Shown here piece by piece: positions 45,210 to 54,507 of a stretch of 64,000 nt of DNA; the stretch's first letter is position 1, and the number at the start of each line of letters is the position of its first letter. Origin of the DNA: Paracoccus laeviglucosivorans (GTDB lineage: Bacteria > Pseudomonadota > Alphaproteobacteria > Rhodobacterales > Rhodobacteraceae); assembly GCF_900182695.1 (NCBI RefSeq), contig NZ_FXTK01000003.1:186001-250000 (forward strand), in the 5' to 3' direction. The notes beneath the pieces are model-generated. The model was not told where the DNA came from, made no database searches, and was given only the letters and a program-made list of their open reading frames with translations. The position numbers and the translations under genes were made by a program.

Positions 45210-46204
45210 CAGGGCGCATCCCTGAAGGCGGCGGGAATATCCTCACCGGGGGCCTTTTCCTTCTTCTCGCCCGGTTTGGTCCAGTCGCGTTTCACGCCCA
45301 GCCACAAGACGATGTTCTTGGCGACATAGATGGTCGAATAGCAGCCGACCAGCACGCCCCACAGCATTGCGACAACGAATTCGCGGATCACGTCGCCGCC
45401 GAAAATCAGCATGGCGGTCAGCGCGATGCCGGTGGTCACCGCGGTCATGATGGTGCGCGAAAGCGTTTCGTTGACGGTCAGGTTCATCACGTCGATCAGC
45501 GGCATGGTCTTGAACTTGATCAGGTTCTCGCGCAATCGGTCAAAGACCACGACCGTGTCGTTGACCGAAAAGCCCAGCGTGGTCAGCAGCGCCGCGATGG
45601 TGGTCAGGTCGAATTTCAGCTGGAACAGCGAGAATAGCCCGACCGTCAGCAACACGTCATGGACAATCGCGACCACACCACCCAAGGCGAATTGCCATTC
45701 GAAGCGCAGCCAGATGTAGAACATGATGCCCAGCGTCGCCGCGCCCACCGCATAGAATGCGGTCTGGATCAGCTCGCCCGAGACTTTGGGACCGACCGAT
45801 TCCACGGCGGCGAAAGTGACGCCGGGATCGACTGTCTTCAGCGCGGCTTCAACCTGATTAAGCTGCTCGGGCGTGACCGAGCCGGTTTCCTCGGTCGTGC
45901 CGATGCGGATCATCGCGACATGGCGCGTTTCGCCGAAGCTGGGATCGAACACCTCGGTGATGGAGACGTCACCAAGGTTCAGCCCGTCCAGCGCCTGCCG
46001 ATAGTCGCCAACCTCGAATGCGGTCGGGCTTTCGGTGCGGATGGTCGTGCCGCCCTTGAAGTCGATGCCGAAATTCAGGCCCATCATCAGCGTGATGATG
46101 ACGGATGCCACCATCGCAAAAGCCGAGACGCCGAAGGTCAGCCATTGCCAGCGGAAGAAATTGAAATGCGTGACGTCGGGAACGAGTTTCAGACGATATG
46201 CCAT
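45209..46204 (-). CDS. secF: Protein translocase subunit SecF
   Basis: RND-type membrane subunit of 331 residues that pulls exported proteins with the proton gradient. Six membrane segments; the conserved TM4 region reads TLGFSVNDTVVVFDRLREN, and the periplasmic head starts after GLNFGIDFKGGT. It follows secD by 12 bp. The C-terminus is a short lysine-rich cytosolic tail. Confidence 0.96.
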   Translation of the reverse strand: MAYRLKLVPDVTHFNFFRWQWLTFGVSAFAMVASVIITLMMGLNFGIDFKGGTTIRTESPTAFEVGDYRQALDGLNLGDVSITEVFDPSFGETRHVAMIRIGTTEETGSVTPEQLNQVEAALKTVDPGVTFAAVESVGPKVSGELIQTAFYAVGAATLGIMFYIWLRFEWQFALGGVVAIVHDVLLTVGLFSLFQLKFDLTTIAALLTTLGFSVNDTVVVFDRLRENLIKFKTMPLIDVMNLTVNETLSRTIMTAVTTGIALTAMLIFGGDVIREFVVAMLWGVLVGCYSTIYVAKNIVLWLGVKRDWTKPGEKKEKAPGEDIPAAFRDAP

Positions 46205-46216
46205 GGTCCTGCTCCC

Positions 46217-47881
46217 TTACAGAATCAGTTCTTTGGGTTTGCGCAGATCCAGCCAGAATACGATCATCAACCGCGTAAAGAAGATGGCGGTGAAAACCGA
46301 AGTGACCAGACCGATGGTCAGCGTGACCGCGAAGCCCTTGACCGGGCCCGAGCCCAGGAAGAACATCACCATGGCCGCGATGAACGAGGTAACGTTGGCG
46401 TCGATGATCGCCGACATGGCTTCGTTGAAGCCGTCTTCGATCGCCCTGACCACACGCTTGCCCCGCCGCAATTCCTCGCGGATGCGTTCATAGATGATCA
46501 CGTTGGCATCGACCGCCGTGCCCACCGTCAGCACGATCCCCGCGATGCCCGGCAAGGTCAACGTGGCGCCCATCATCGACATGACCGACAGGATCAGGAT
46601 GACGTTGGTGACGACCGCGATGGATGCAAACACACCGAACAGGCCATAGCTTGCGATCATATAGGCCACGACCGCAGCGGTCGCGATGATCGAGGACAGG
46701 CGGCCTGCGTCGATTGAATCCTGCCCCAGTTCCGGGCCGATGGTCCGTTCCTCAAGGAAGGTCATTTCGGCGGGCAGCGCACCCGCACGCAGCAGAACTG
46801 CCAGACGGGTCGAGGCATCGACATCCATCGAGCCGGAAATCTGCCCCGAGCCGGTGGTGATAGCCTGCCGGATCACCGGGGCCGAGATCACCTGATTGTC
46901 CAGCACGATGGCGAAGGGTTGGCCGATATTGGCCGAGGTATAGGCGCCAAAGCGTTTCGCGCCCGTCGGACCGAAGCGGAAATCGACCGCCGCCTGTCCG
47001 TTCTGGTCAAAGCTGGGGCGCGCGTCGGTCAGATCCTCGCCGGTGACGACGGGGTTCTGTTCCAGCGTATAATACACCCCCGGCTCATCCATCGAGGGCA
47101 GAAGCACCTGCCCCTGACCCGGACGGGCATTGGCATCGGTCGTGCGACCCACCACGGGGTTGAAGGTCAGCTTGGCGGTGGTGCCGATCAGCTGCTTCAG
47201 CTCTTCGGCCGAGCCGATGCCGGGCACCTGAATCAGGATGCGGTCGGCGCCTTGACGCATGATCGTGGGTTCGCGGGTGCCCACCTCGTCGATACGGCGG
47301 CGGATGATCTCAAGCGATTGCTGGACGGTGCGGTCATCGGTCGCCGATTTCTCGGCATCCGACAATTGCACGGTCAGGCGGTTGCCACTGCCCACGATCG
47401 CCAGATCGCTTTGGCCTGCCCCAGTGATCGAGGTGACGGGCACGGCCAGGCCGCGGGCGATTTCCACTGCGCGGGCCATCTGGTCGGCATTGCCGATCTC
47501 GACGATCAGCTGGCCTTCCGGCGCGGTGACCCGACGGACCGAGCCGATGGTATCGCGCTGTGCGACAAGCTGGTCGCGCAATTCGGGCCAAAGCGCATCC
47601 ATCCGCGCTTTGTAGACATCCGCGACATGGACCTCGCCCAGAAGATGCGCGCCGCCGCGCAGGTCAAGACCAAGGTTGACCAGCCCCGAAGGCAGCCAGT
47701 CCGGCCAGCCCGCGCGGGCGGCCACGTCCTCGGGCGTCTCGACGCCGCTGCGCTCCATCTGGGCGATGGCATCGTTATGCTGCTCGACCTTGTTGTAGAA
47801 CAGGTTCGGCATTGCATAAAGCAGTCCCAGGGCGATCAGCCCCAGGATCAGCAAGCGTTTCCATGTCGGGATGTGAAGCAT
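46217..47881 (-). CDS. secD: Protein translocase subunit SecD
   Basis: 554 residues. N-terminal membrane anchor, periplasmic P1 domain beginning NLGLDLRGGAHLL, and the C-terminal six-helix domain with LTVGTAVDANVIIYERIREE. Works with SecF and YajC at the Sec channel. All expected domains are intact. Confidence 0.96.
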   Translation of the reverse strand: MLHIPTWKRLLILGLIALGLLYAMPNLFYNKVEQHNDAIAQMERSGVETPEDVAARAGWPDWLPSGLVNLGLDLRGGAHLLGEVHVADVYKARMDALWPELRDQLVAQRDTIGSVRRVTAPEGQLIVEIGNADQMARAVEIARGLAVPVTSITGAGQSDLAIVGSGNRLTVQLSDAEKSATDDRTVQQSLEIIRRRIDEVGTREPTIMRQGADRILIQVPGIGSAEELKQLIGTTAKLTFNPVVGRTTDANARPGQGQVLLPSMDEPGVYYTLEQNPVVTGEDLTDARPSFDQNGQAAVDFRFGPTGAKRFGAYTSANIGQPFAIVLDNQVISAPVIRQAITTGSGQISGSMDVDASTRLAVLLRAGALPAEMTFLEERTIGPELGQDSIDAGRLSSIIATAAVVAYMIASYGLFGVFASIAVVTNVILILSVMSMMGATLTLPGIAGIVLTVGTAVDANVIIYERIREELRRGKRVVRAIEDGFNEAMSAIIDANVTSFIAAMVMFFLGSGPVKGFAVTLTIGLVTSVFTAIFFTRLMIVFWLDLRKPKELIL

Positions 47882-47895
47882 TGTCGGGCCGGCCC

Positions 47896-48228
47896 TTAGC
47901 TGTTGGCGGCGGCGGGCGCGGTGCGGTTCACGACACCGGTGATCGACGAACGGACGACGCGGGTTTTGACGCCGGGTGCGATCTCGACTTCCAGCTCGCC
48001 TTCACGGACGGCGGTGACCTTGCCGATCAGACCGCCCTGCGTGATGACCTCATCGCCTTTTTTCAGCGCCTCGACCATCGAGCGATGTTCTTTCATGCGC
48101 TTTTGCTGCGGGCGGATCATCAGGAAATACATGATGACAAAGATCAGGATCAGCGGAACGAACGAGGCGATGCTCGACATTCCAGAGGGCGCGGCGGCGG
48201 CCTGAGCATAGGCGGGGGTCACGAACAT
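47896..48228 (-). CDS. yajC: Preprotein translocase subunit YajC
   Basis: 110 residues. A short N-terminus (MFVTPAYAQA), one membrane helix (IASFVPLILIFVIMYFLMIR) followed immediately by PQQKRMKEHRSMVEALKKGD, then a small beta domain. The ATG at 48228 has AAGGG upstream and is preferred over the frame opening at 48261. First gene of the yajC-secD-secF-ccm run. Confidence 0.94.
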   Translation of the reverse strand: MFVTPAYAQAAAAPSGMSSIASFVPLILIFVIMYFLMIRPQQKRMKEHRSMVEALKKGDEVITQGGLIGKVTAVREGELEVEIAPGVKTRVVRSSITGVVNRTAPAAANS

Positions 48229-48409
48229 GGATTGATCCCTTGTGGGTATAGCTCCGGGCATCCCCCGGCGGAATTGGCGCGCACCCTAGCGGCGCGTCCC
48301 AAGGTTGGCAAGAAAGCGCGGGATGACGAATGCGCCAGCTTGGGCATGGCGTGGACATGGCCCCCCGGCTGTGGCAGTCGGGAACCGTGAACAGGAAAGG
48401 GGCCGCTTC

Positions 48410-49255
48410 ATGGCACAGGACGCAATCCACCCCGCGCTGGCAGACCGCATCCCCGCATCGGATGAGACGGGCATTCCCCGCCTGCTGGCGATCATGGCCG
48501 CGCTGCGTGACAAGCATACGGGCTGCCCCTGGGACATCGAACAGACCTTCGCCACCATCGCCCCCTATACGATCGAGGAGGCGCATGAAGTCGCGGATGC
48601 CATTACCCGCGAAGCATGGGACGAACTGCCGGGCGAATTGGGCGATCTGCTGCTGCAAGTCGTCTTTCACGCCCAAATGGCCGATGAGGCGGGGCTTTTC
48701 GATTTCTCGGATGTGGTGGCCTCGGTCTCGGACAAGATGGTGACGCGCCATCCCCATATCTTTGGCGACGAATCGCGCGACAAATCCGCCGAACAGCAGG
48801 TCCGCGACTGGGAAGCGATCAAGGCCAAGGAACGCGCGGCCAAAGCCGAAAAAGGCGTGCTGGAAGGTGTGGCGCTTGGCCTGCCCGCGCTGATGCGGGC
48901 GGTCAAGCTGCAAAACCGCGCGGCCCGCGTGGGCTTCGACTGGCCCGGCCCCGAGCAGGTGCTGGAAAAAATTCAGGAAGAATGCACCGAACTGGTCGAG
49001 GCACGCGCCAGCACAGACCACGCCCATCTGACCGAGGAATTCGGCGACCTGCTATTCGTCATGGCCAATCTGGCACGGCATCTGGACATCGATCCCGAAG
49101 CGGCGCTGCGTGACGCCAATGCCAAATTCACCCGCCGCTTCCAGTCGATCGAGGCGGCCTTGGCCGCACAGGGCCGCCGCCCCGAAGACAGCGATCTGGC
49201 CGAAATGGACGCGCTTTGGGACGAGGCCAAAGCGGCCGAGCGGTCAGCCCCCTGA
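48410..49255 (+). CDS. mazG: Nucleoside triphosphate pyrophosphohydrolase MazG
   Basis: 281 residues with two MazG helical domains: the first around CPWDIEQTFATIAPYTIEEA and LGDLLLQVVFHAQMA, the second around KIQEECTELVEA and EEFGDLLFVMANLARH, both with the EExxE..ExxD metal ligands. Removes non-canonical or excess NTPs. ATG 48410 has GGAAAGGGG upstream; the open frame starts at 48305. The end overlaps the converging dusA by 12 bp. Confidence 0.94.
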   Translation: MAQDAIHPALADRIPASDETGIPRLLAIMAALRDKHTGCPWDIEQTFATIAPYTIEEAHEVADAITREAWDELPGELGDLLLQVVFHAQMADEAGLFDFSDVVASVSDKMVTRHPHIFGDESRDKSAEQQVRDWEAIKAKERAAKAEKGVLEGVALGLPALMRAVKLQNRAARVGFDWPGPEQVLEKIQEECTELVEARASTDHAHLTEEFGDLLFVMANLARHLDIDPEAALRDANAKFTRRFQSIEAALAAQGRRPEDSDLAEMDALWDEAKAAERSAP

Positions 49256-50314
49256 CACCTCGGCCAGCGCGGCGTCATAGACCGCCAGCGCCTCGGCCCG
49301 GTCGTTGGCGCGCGACGCGCCCTCGGACAGCAGCCTGCGCCAGCCCCGCGCGCCGGGGCGACCATGAAACAGGCCCAGCATGTGACGGGTGAACTGATGC
49401 AGCCGCCCGCCCGACGCCAGATGCGCGTCGATCAGCGGGCGCATCGCCTGCGCCGCCTGCACGGGCGTCGCGAAATCGGGCGCGGCGTCCCAAAGCGTGT
49501 CCGCAGTTCCCAGAATATCCCAAGGCTGGTGATAGGCCGCGCGTCCGACCATCACGCCGTCCATGTGGTTCAGATGTGCGCGCACATCATCGAAAGTGGC
49601 GATGCCGCCGTTGATCGACAGGTGCAGATCGGGGAACTCGGTCTTCATCCGGTGGACCAGCGGATAATCCAGCGGAGGGATTTCGCGGTTTTCCTTGGGT
49701 GACAGGCCCTGCAGCCAGGCCTTGCGGGCGTGGATCGCGATTCGACGGATGCCGCTGTCGCGCATCAGGGCGACAAAGGCGGGCAGCACCTCCTCGGGGG
49801 TCTGGTCATCGACACCGATGCGGCATTTCACCGTCACCTCGACCGGGCTGACGGCCATCATTGCCTGAACGCTTTCGGCCACGACATGCGGCATCGTCAT
49901 CAGGACGGCACCGAAACACCCCGATTGCACGCGGTCGCTGGGACAGCCCACGTTCAGGTTTATCTCATCATAGCCCCAATCCGAGGCGATTCGCGTGGCC
50001 TCGGCCAACAGCGTGGGGTCAGAGCCGCCAAGCTGCAAGGCAAGCGGGTGCTCGGTCGCGTCATAGTCCAGCAGACGGCCACGTTCGCCATGGATGACGG
50101 CTTGCGCCGTCACCATCTCGGTATAAAGCAGCGCGTGGCGCGACAGCAGCCGGTGAAACACCCGGCAGTTGCGGTCTGTCCAATCCATCATCGGCGCCAC
50201 GGACAGCCGTGCCGCGCTGCGAATATCGGGCGAATGCGCCTTTCCGGCCTGTTCCAGCACGGGCTGTATATCCTTGTCCTGCGTGATCTGCGCCGGGGCG
50301 GGACAGGCCGTCAT
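49244..50314 (-). CDS. dusA: tRNA-dihydrouridine synthase DusA
   Basis: Flavoenzyme that reduces uridines at positions 20/20a of tRNA. About 356 residues from ATG 50314. FMN-barrel motifs SVAPMMDWTDRNCRVFHRLL, INLNVGCPSDRVQSGCFGAV (catalytic Cys) and IAIHARKAWLQGLSPKENRE are diagnostic of the DusA branch. The start is weakly supported; the frame continues to 50497, and ATG 50356 is an alternative. Confidence 0.92.
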   Translation of the reverse strand: MTACPAPAQITQDKDIQPVLEQAGKAHSPDIRSAARLSVAPMMDWTDRNCRVFHRLLSRHALLYTEMVTAQAVIHGERGRLLDYDATEHPLALQLGGSDPTLLAEATRIASDWGYDEINLNVGCPSDRVQSGCFGAVLMTMPHVVAESVQAMMAVSPVEVTVKCRIGVDDQTPEEVLPAFVALMRDSGIRRIAIHARKAWLQGLSPKENREIPPLDYPLVHRMKTEFPDLHLSINGGIATFDDVRAHLNHMDGVMVGRAAYHQPWDILGTADTLWDAAPDFATPVQAAQAMRPLIDAHLASGGRLHQFTRHMLGLFHGRPGARGWRRLLSEGASRANDRAEALAVYDAALAEVSGG

Positions 50315-50547
50315 AAGAACGAAAACCTGCGGCACGCGAACGGCAGCGCGGCCCATATAGCCATTCCCGCCGCCGATTGCGAGCCTGCGGCTTGACGGAC
50401 GATTTCGGGGCAAAATTTTTCCCGCCATGCGTGTGGCAAAATGAACAAATCTGCCAAATTTAAATTTAGTTGACCCGCATCGCGTAAACTTGCTCAAACT
50501 CAGTTTGCCACTGTGTGATTTTTCGCTATGGCAAGCGTCGGTGCGGG

Positions 50548-50560
50548 GTATGCTGCATAC
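50548..50560. promoter_or_regulatory. 13-bp palindrome in AT-rich intergenic region
   Basis: GTATGC-T-GCATAC, a perfect six-base inverted repeat, 49 bp before the 81-residue gene. The stretch 50400-50600 around it is the most AT-rich part of this neighbourhood and also holds the palindrome AAATTTAAATTT (50456-50467). Candidate operator; nothing else coding is visible in 50315-50608. Confidence 0.4.
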
Positions 50561-50608
50561 TCAAGCGCCTGTGGTTAAAGGATTTCTCAGGGAGAGGAAA
50601 AGCAGCAA

Positions 50609-50854
50609 ATGACCCAGGAAGAACCACCGTCGCTAGGTGGCGACAACATACAGCTCGAAGAACTGAAAAATCGTGTCGCCGGGCTTGAGGATCTGGTTTT
50701 CACCCTCTCGATCTGGATGAAATCTTACGCGCTGTCCGTCGCATCCGAGGAGCCGGAAGACCCCAGACTGGTGGTGCTGCCATTCAGCCTGACGGCCAAA
50801 CAGCGCGCGATCCTGAAATCGGTGATACCTGCGGAATCCATCGCGCGACGTTGA
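50609..50854 (+). CDS. Small hypothetical protein, 81 residues
   Basis: No family recognised. A hydrophilic N-terminus leads to a short coiled coil (LEELKNRVAGLEDLVFTLSI), followed by an acidic linker and the C-terminal SLTAKQRAILKSVIPAE. A convincing GGGAGAGGAAAAG ribosome site precedes the ATG. It stands alone between dusA and tRNA-Val behind an unusually AT-rich promoter-like region, which argues that it is real. Coiled-coil dimerisation is the only structural guess offered. Confidence 0.65.
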   Translation: MTQEEPPSLGGDNIQLEELKNRVAGLEDLVFTLSIWMKSYALSVASEEPEDPRLVVLPFSLTAKQRAILKSVIPAESIARR

Positions 50855-50868
50855 TTTCGCAATGGAAA

Positions 50869-50944
<76 letters not shown>

Positions 50945-50992
50945 GACCTTCGCGGCTCATAGCGCGAAGGCCGAGGGGTTTGCAAGACACCC

Positions 50993-51859
50993 TTAGCGGC
51001 GCAGGCGCGCAATCAGCGACGACGTATCCCAACGTCCGCCGCCCATCTGCTGAACTTCCTTGTAAAACTGATCAACCAGCGCGGTGACGGGCAGGCTTGC
51101 GCCGTTTTCTTCGGCTGTGGACAGGCAGATGTTCAGATCCTTGCGCATCCAGTCCACCGCAAAGCCGAAATCGAAGCGGTTTTCGGCCATGGTCTGGTGG
51201 CGGGCTTGCATCTGCCAGCTGCCTGCGGCGCCCTGACTGATCACCTCGACCACCTCTGGGATGGAAAGCCCGGCCTTCTCGGCAAAGTTGAGCGATTCGG
51301 AAAGCCCCTGCACCAGCCCGGCAATCGCGATCTGATTGCACATCTTGGTCAGCTGTCCCGCGCCGGACGGCCCCATCAGGCGGCAGATTTTGGCATAAGC
51401 CGCAATCACCGGCTCGGCCTTGGCGTATTGCGCCACATCGCCGCCGCACATTACGGAAAGCTGGCCGTTTTCGGCCCCAGCCTGCCCGCCCGAAACCGGC
51501 GCATCGACAAATCCCAGACCGAAATCGCTTGCCGCCTGTGCCAGTTCGCGCGTGACTGCGGCAGAGACAGTGGTGTGATCGACAAAGATCGCGCCTTTGG
51601 TCATGCCTGAAAACGCCCCCTGCGGCCCGGTGCAGACCTGCCGCAGATCGTCGTCATTGCCGACGCAGGCCATCACGAACTCTGCGCCATCGGCGGCTTC
51701 GGCGGCGGTGGTGGCCGCCCGGCCCTGATGCTTTTCGGCCCATGCGGTGGCTTTGGCGGCGGTCCGGTTCCAGACCGTCACCTCATGCCCGTTGGCAGCC
51801 AGATGACCCGCCATGGGGAAACCCATCACCCCAAGTCCCAGAAATGCAACGCGCGCCAT
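50993..51859 (-). CDS. NAD(P)-dependent beta-hydroxyacid dehydrogenase
   Basis: 288 residues of the 3-hydroxyisobutyrate / tartronate semialdehyde reductase family. Rossmann loop VAFLGLGVMGFPMAGHLA, substrate motif FVDAPVSGGQAGAENGQLSV, and catalytic Lys in GAGQLTKMCNQI. Substrate unknown; glyoxylate- or succinic-semialdehyde-type activity is common in this branch. AAGGAG before ATG 51859 sets the start, although the frame runs to 52042. Confidence 0.92.
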   Translation of the reverse strand: MARVAFLGLGVMGFPMAGHLAANGHEVTVWNRTAAKATAWAEKHQGRAATTAAEAADGAEFVMACVGNDDDLRQVCTGPQGAFSGMTKGAIFVDHTTVSAAVTRELAQAASDFGLGFVDAPVSGGQAGAENGQLSVMCGGDVAQYAKAEPVIAAYAKICRLMGPSGAGQLTKMCNQIAIAGLVQGLSESLNFAEKAGLSIPEVVEVISQGAAGSWQMQARHQTMAENRFDFGFAVDWMRKDLNICLSTAEENGASLPVTALVDQFYKEVQQMGGGRWDTSSLIARLRR

Positions 51860-51992
51860 CAAATTCTCCTTGAGCTTGTGAAAGGCGCGTTGATCCGGAC
51901 CGCGCCCTGCCCTATTCAGCGGGCCTGATACCACCACGCGCCGCAGGGGCCGACAAGCCCCCGCGCCAAAAGCTCGGGACATCGCCCAATTC

Positions 51993-54449
51993 ATGGTGAC
52001 ACTTTTCCGCTGGCTTGTGCGCCTGACAGTCGGACTTATCATTGCAAGCGTCGCGCTGCTGGTGCTGGCGTGGTATTTCGCCGTGCGATCTCTGCCCGAT
52101 TACGGCGCGACCTATGACGTGGCGGGGATTTCCGCCCCGGTTGAGATCATCCGCTCGACCGAGGATGTGCCCCATATCTTCGGCAAATCCGATCGCGACG
52201 TGTTCTTTGCCCTTGGCATGGCCCATGCGCAGGACCGGCTGTTCCAGATGAACGTGCTGCGCCGCGCGGCGCAGGGGCGGCTGTCGGAAATCTATGGTCC
52301 TGCCGCCCTGCCCGCCGATGATCTGGCCCGCCGCCTTGGGCTTTACCGCAATGCCCGCGCGTCGCTGGATGCACAGGACGGGCCCACGCGAGATGCGCTG
52401 GCGGCTTATGCCGACGGGGTGAATGCGTGGATCCAGCAGATCAATCTGGGCGCGCGTGGACGCGGCGCGCCGGAATTCTTTCTGTTCCCCGATGAGATCG
52501 CCTATTGGGAGCCTGCGGATTCGCTGGCGATCCTGAAGCTTCTGGCCGCAAGCTCGACCGTTCAATTGCGGCGTGAAGTGCTGCGCGCCCGCCTGTCGCT
52601 GGCTGCCCCCGAACGCGGTCAGGAACTGGTCGCCACACCGGGCGAACCGCCTTTGCCCGCCTACGCCTCGCTTTTTCCGGGTGACCGCTTTGCCGGGGCG
52701 GAACGGCGCACCGCACAGCAGGACTGGACGCTGGGTCTGGCGGGCTATCTTGCGCCCTCGCTTGGGGCATCGGCGAATGGCTGGGCGGCAGCGGCGGGGC
52801 GCACGGCTGCGGGCGGCGCGCTTTTGGCCAACGATCCGCAATTCGCGCTGACAGCGCCGGGCCTGTGGTATCTGGCCCGGATCGAGCTTTCATCGGGCGG
52901 GGTCATCGGCGGCACCATCCCCGGCATCCCCGCCATCCTGTCGGGCCGCAACCCGCATCTGGCGTGGGGCATAACCCCGGCGCAGATCGACGATCAGGAC
53001 CTGTTCATCGAAGAAGTGCAGCCCGGTGATGCCAACCGCTATCGCGGCGCGCAGGGCTGGACGGAATTCGCCACGCGCAAGGAAACGATCGCCATCGCCG
53101 GAGAGGAGCCGCGCACCATCACGCTGCGCGACACCGAAAACGGGCCAGTCCTGCCCGGCGGTCATCTGGATATAGAAACCATCCTGCCAGCGGGGCATGT
53201 GGCCGCGCTGGCATGGACCGGCGGACGCGGCGCCGACCCGTCGATGACCGCGCTGATGGGTCTGATGCGCGCGCAGGACCGCGCAGGCGCCGCTCAGGCG
53301 CTTGGCGGTATGGTCGCCCCCGCCTTGAACGTGACGCTGGCCGACGATCAGGGCGTGGGTCAGGTGCTGGCCGGGGCGCTGCCGGTTCGTGCACCCGGAA
53401 ACCCGGCGCAGGGCCGCCTGCCCCTGCCCGGCTGGAATGCCGAAAACCGTTGGCAGGGTATCGCGCCCGCGCCCGCCGCCCTGACCGACCTGAACCCCGA
53501 AGGGGGCACCGTCGCGACCTCGGGCGCTGCGGGGGCCGAAGGCGCGGTGCTAGGCTATGACCGCGGCAACCAATACCGCCAGACCCGCCTGCGCTATCTG
53601 CTGGACCAGCGCGAGGTGCATTCGCGCGACAGCTTTATCGCCGCGCAGAACGATATCGTCAGCCCGGTCGCCCGCGCATTGCTGCCGCTGGTCGGCGCGG
53701 ACCTGTGGTTCACCGACGAACCCGCCGCGCAGGGCACGCCCGAACGTCAGCGTCAGGACGCGCTGGCGCTGCTGGCCAACTGGGACGGCGCAATGAACGA
53801 ACACCTGCCCGAGCCGCTGATCTATTCCGTATGGATGCGCGCCCTGCAAGAACGCATCGTGCGCGATGAGTTGGGCCCGCTGGCGGATGAGCTGACCGAG
53901 ATATATCCCGATTTCATCGACCGGGTGTTTCGCAACACGAACGGCGCGGGCATCTGGTGCGACATTCGCCAGTCCGCCCCGGTCGAGACCTGCACCCAAA
54001 TCGCGCGTCAGGCGCTGGACGCAGCCATCCTTGAACTGACGACCCGCTTTGGCCCCGATCTGGCAAGCTGGCGCTGGGGTGACCTGCACCGCGCCCGCCA
54101 TGTTCATCCGGCCTTGGGCGAACTGCGCGGCTTGTCCTATATCGTCAACCTGATCCAGCCGACCTCGGGTGACGATTCCACGGTCGCGCGGGCGGGCGTG
54201 CTGGGATACGGCGCATATCCATGGCTGAATGTCGGGGGCGCGGCTTATCGCGCGGTCTATGACCTTGCCGATCCCGACAGTTCGGTCTTCATCATCTCGA
54301 CCGGGCAATCGGGGCATCCGCTATCGCGCCATTACGACGATCTGGCCGAGTTGTGGCGGCGCGGCGAATATATCCGCATGTCGCTGGACCCGGCATTGGC
54401 GCGGGCGGCAGCGACGGGGATCACGCATCTGGAACCGGCATCGCAATAA
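51993..54449 (+). CDS. Penicillin acylase family Ntn hydrolase, membrane-anchored
   Basis: 818 residues. An N-terminal hydrophobic helix (about 9-30) anchors or exports it. The precursor would be cut before Ser260 in LGASANGWAAAAGRT, followed by LLANDPQFALTAPGLWY, as in the acylase beta subunit. The usual S-N-N-W is here S-A-N-G-W. The family includes beta-lactam acylases and N-acyl-homoserine lactone acylases; which applies is not clear. A nucleoside hydrolase follows 58 bp later. Confidence 0.88.
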   Translation: MVTLFRWLVRLTVGLIIASVALLVLAWYFAVRSLPDYGATYDVAGISAPVEIIRSTEDVPHIFGKSDRDVFFALGMAHAQDRLFQMNVLRRAAQGRLSEIYGPAALPADDLARRLGLYRNARASLDAQDGPTRDALAAYADGVNAWIQQINLGARGRGAPEFFLFPDEIAYWEPADSLAILKLLAASSTVQLRREVLRARLSLAAPERGQELVATPGEPPLPAYASLFPGDRFAGAERRTAQQDWTLGLAGYLAPSLGASANGWAAAAGRTAAGGALLANDPQFALTAPGLWYLARIELSSGGVIGGTIPGIPAILSGRNPHLAWGITPAQIDDQDLFIEEVQPGDANRYRGAQGWTEFATRKETIAIAGEEPRTITLRDTENGPVLPGGHLDIETILPAGHVAALAWTGGRGADPSMTALMGLMRAQDRAGAAQALGGMVAPALNVTLADDQGVGQVLAGALPVRAPGNPAQGRLPLPGWNAENRWQGIAPAPAALTDLNPEGGTVATSGAAGAEGAVLGYDRGNQYRQTRLRYLLDQREVHSRDSFIAAQNDIVSPVARALLPLVGADLWFTDEPAAQGTPERQRQDALALLANWDGAMNEHLPEPLIYSVWMRALQERIVRDELGPLADELTEIYPDFIDRVFRNTNGAGIWCDIRQSAPVETCTQIARQALDAAILELTTRFGPDLASWRWGDLHRARHVHPALGELRGLSYIVNLIQPTSGDDSTVARAGVLGYGAYPWLNVGGAAYRAVYDLADPDSSVFIISTGQSGHPLSRHYDDLAELWRRGEYIRMSLDPALARAAATGITHLEPASQ

Positions 54450-54507
54450 CAAAGGCTTGCATCCTCATGCCAGCCCGGCTTTCCTGCGCCAAAAATGGGG
54501 GACAGCA

